Positions 63,977 through 64,000 of a stretch of 64,000 bases of DNA are shown here, one piece after another. Below the pieces are notes generated by a model. That model saw only the letters and a program-made list of their open reading frames with translations. It did not search any database and was not told the origin of the DNA. Made by a program: the position numbers and the translations under genes. This DNA is from Pelagomonas calceolata (Eukaryota > Sar > Pelagophyceae > Pelagomonadales > Pelagomonadaceae). Each line of letters opens with the position of its first letter. Position 1 is the first letter of the stretch. Location: NCBI GenBank assembly GCA_918797485.1, contig CAKKNE010000001.1:2852001-2916000 (forward strand), read 5' to 3'.

Positions 63977-64000
63977 CCGAGTAAGGACCTCGTCCGTCGA

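Overview
The window is nuclear DNA of a unicellular alga with chlorophyll a/c-type plastids, most likely a pelagophyte or a close stramenopile relative. The evidence is a fucoxanthin chlorophyll a/c light-harvesting gene (55.4-56.4 kb) and short intron-forming transposons (introners) with 15-bp terminal inverted repeats and 8-bp target-site duplications, of the kind known from Aureococcus. Two cilium genes (CFAP99 and CYB5D1) suggest a flagellated species or life stage.

Layout. 0-30 kb has moderate GC, with conserved eukaryotic genes cut by short introns (mostly 33-90 nt, GT-AG): eIF4G 3' half, CFAP99, RPS24, a TBL1/HOS15 WD40 corepressor, S-adenosylmethionine synthetase, a large unknown multi-exon gene, MO25, an unknown acidic protein, RAB18, a two-repeat cyclic-nucleotide-type K+ channel, and CYB5D1. 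The last two are head to head over about 190 bp. Near 30.5 kb the composition changes to GC-rich. 31-34 kb carries RPL35 and a PDZ-like gene.

32-54 kb is a repeat-rich accessory block. It holds (i) five copies of a dispersed repeat whose outer edge is a perfect 28-30-bp palindrome, the longest copy carrying a zinc-ribbon ORF; (ii) a family of recently duplicated proteins with a shared N-terminal leader, Lys-rich stretch, Tudor/agenet-like modules and a shared C-terminal domain, including a 3.6-kb inverted duplication with divergent genes; (iii) a 2-oxoglutarate/Fe(II) dioxygenase-like gene resembling the TET/JBP class; and (iv) telomere-like tracts.

55-64 kb is a very GC-rich housekeeping block: FCP light-harvesting protein, an RRM/RS splicing-type protein, a plastid PDZ-type protein, RPB4, a PP2C phosphatase and an RS-rich protein. 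Four introners sit in three of these genes and supply the 3' splice site, while the duplicated target supplies a GT or GC 5' site. A 336-bp perfect hairpin lies between RPB4 and PP2C.

Translation (eIF4G, RPS24, RPL35), transcription and chromatin (TBL1, RPB4, possibly the Tudor-like and TET/JBP-like genes), cilium or membrane signalling (CFAP99, CYB5D1, channel) and photosynthesis are represented, but no operon-like functional unit is evident. Exon models were made by eye from homology and splice signals.
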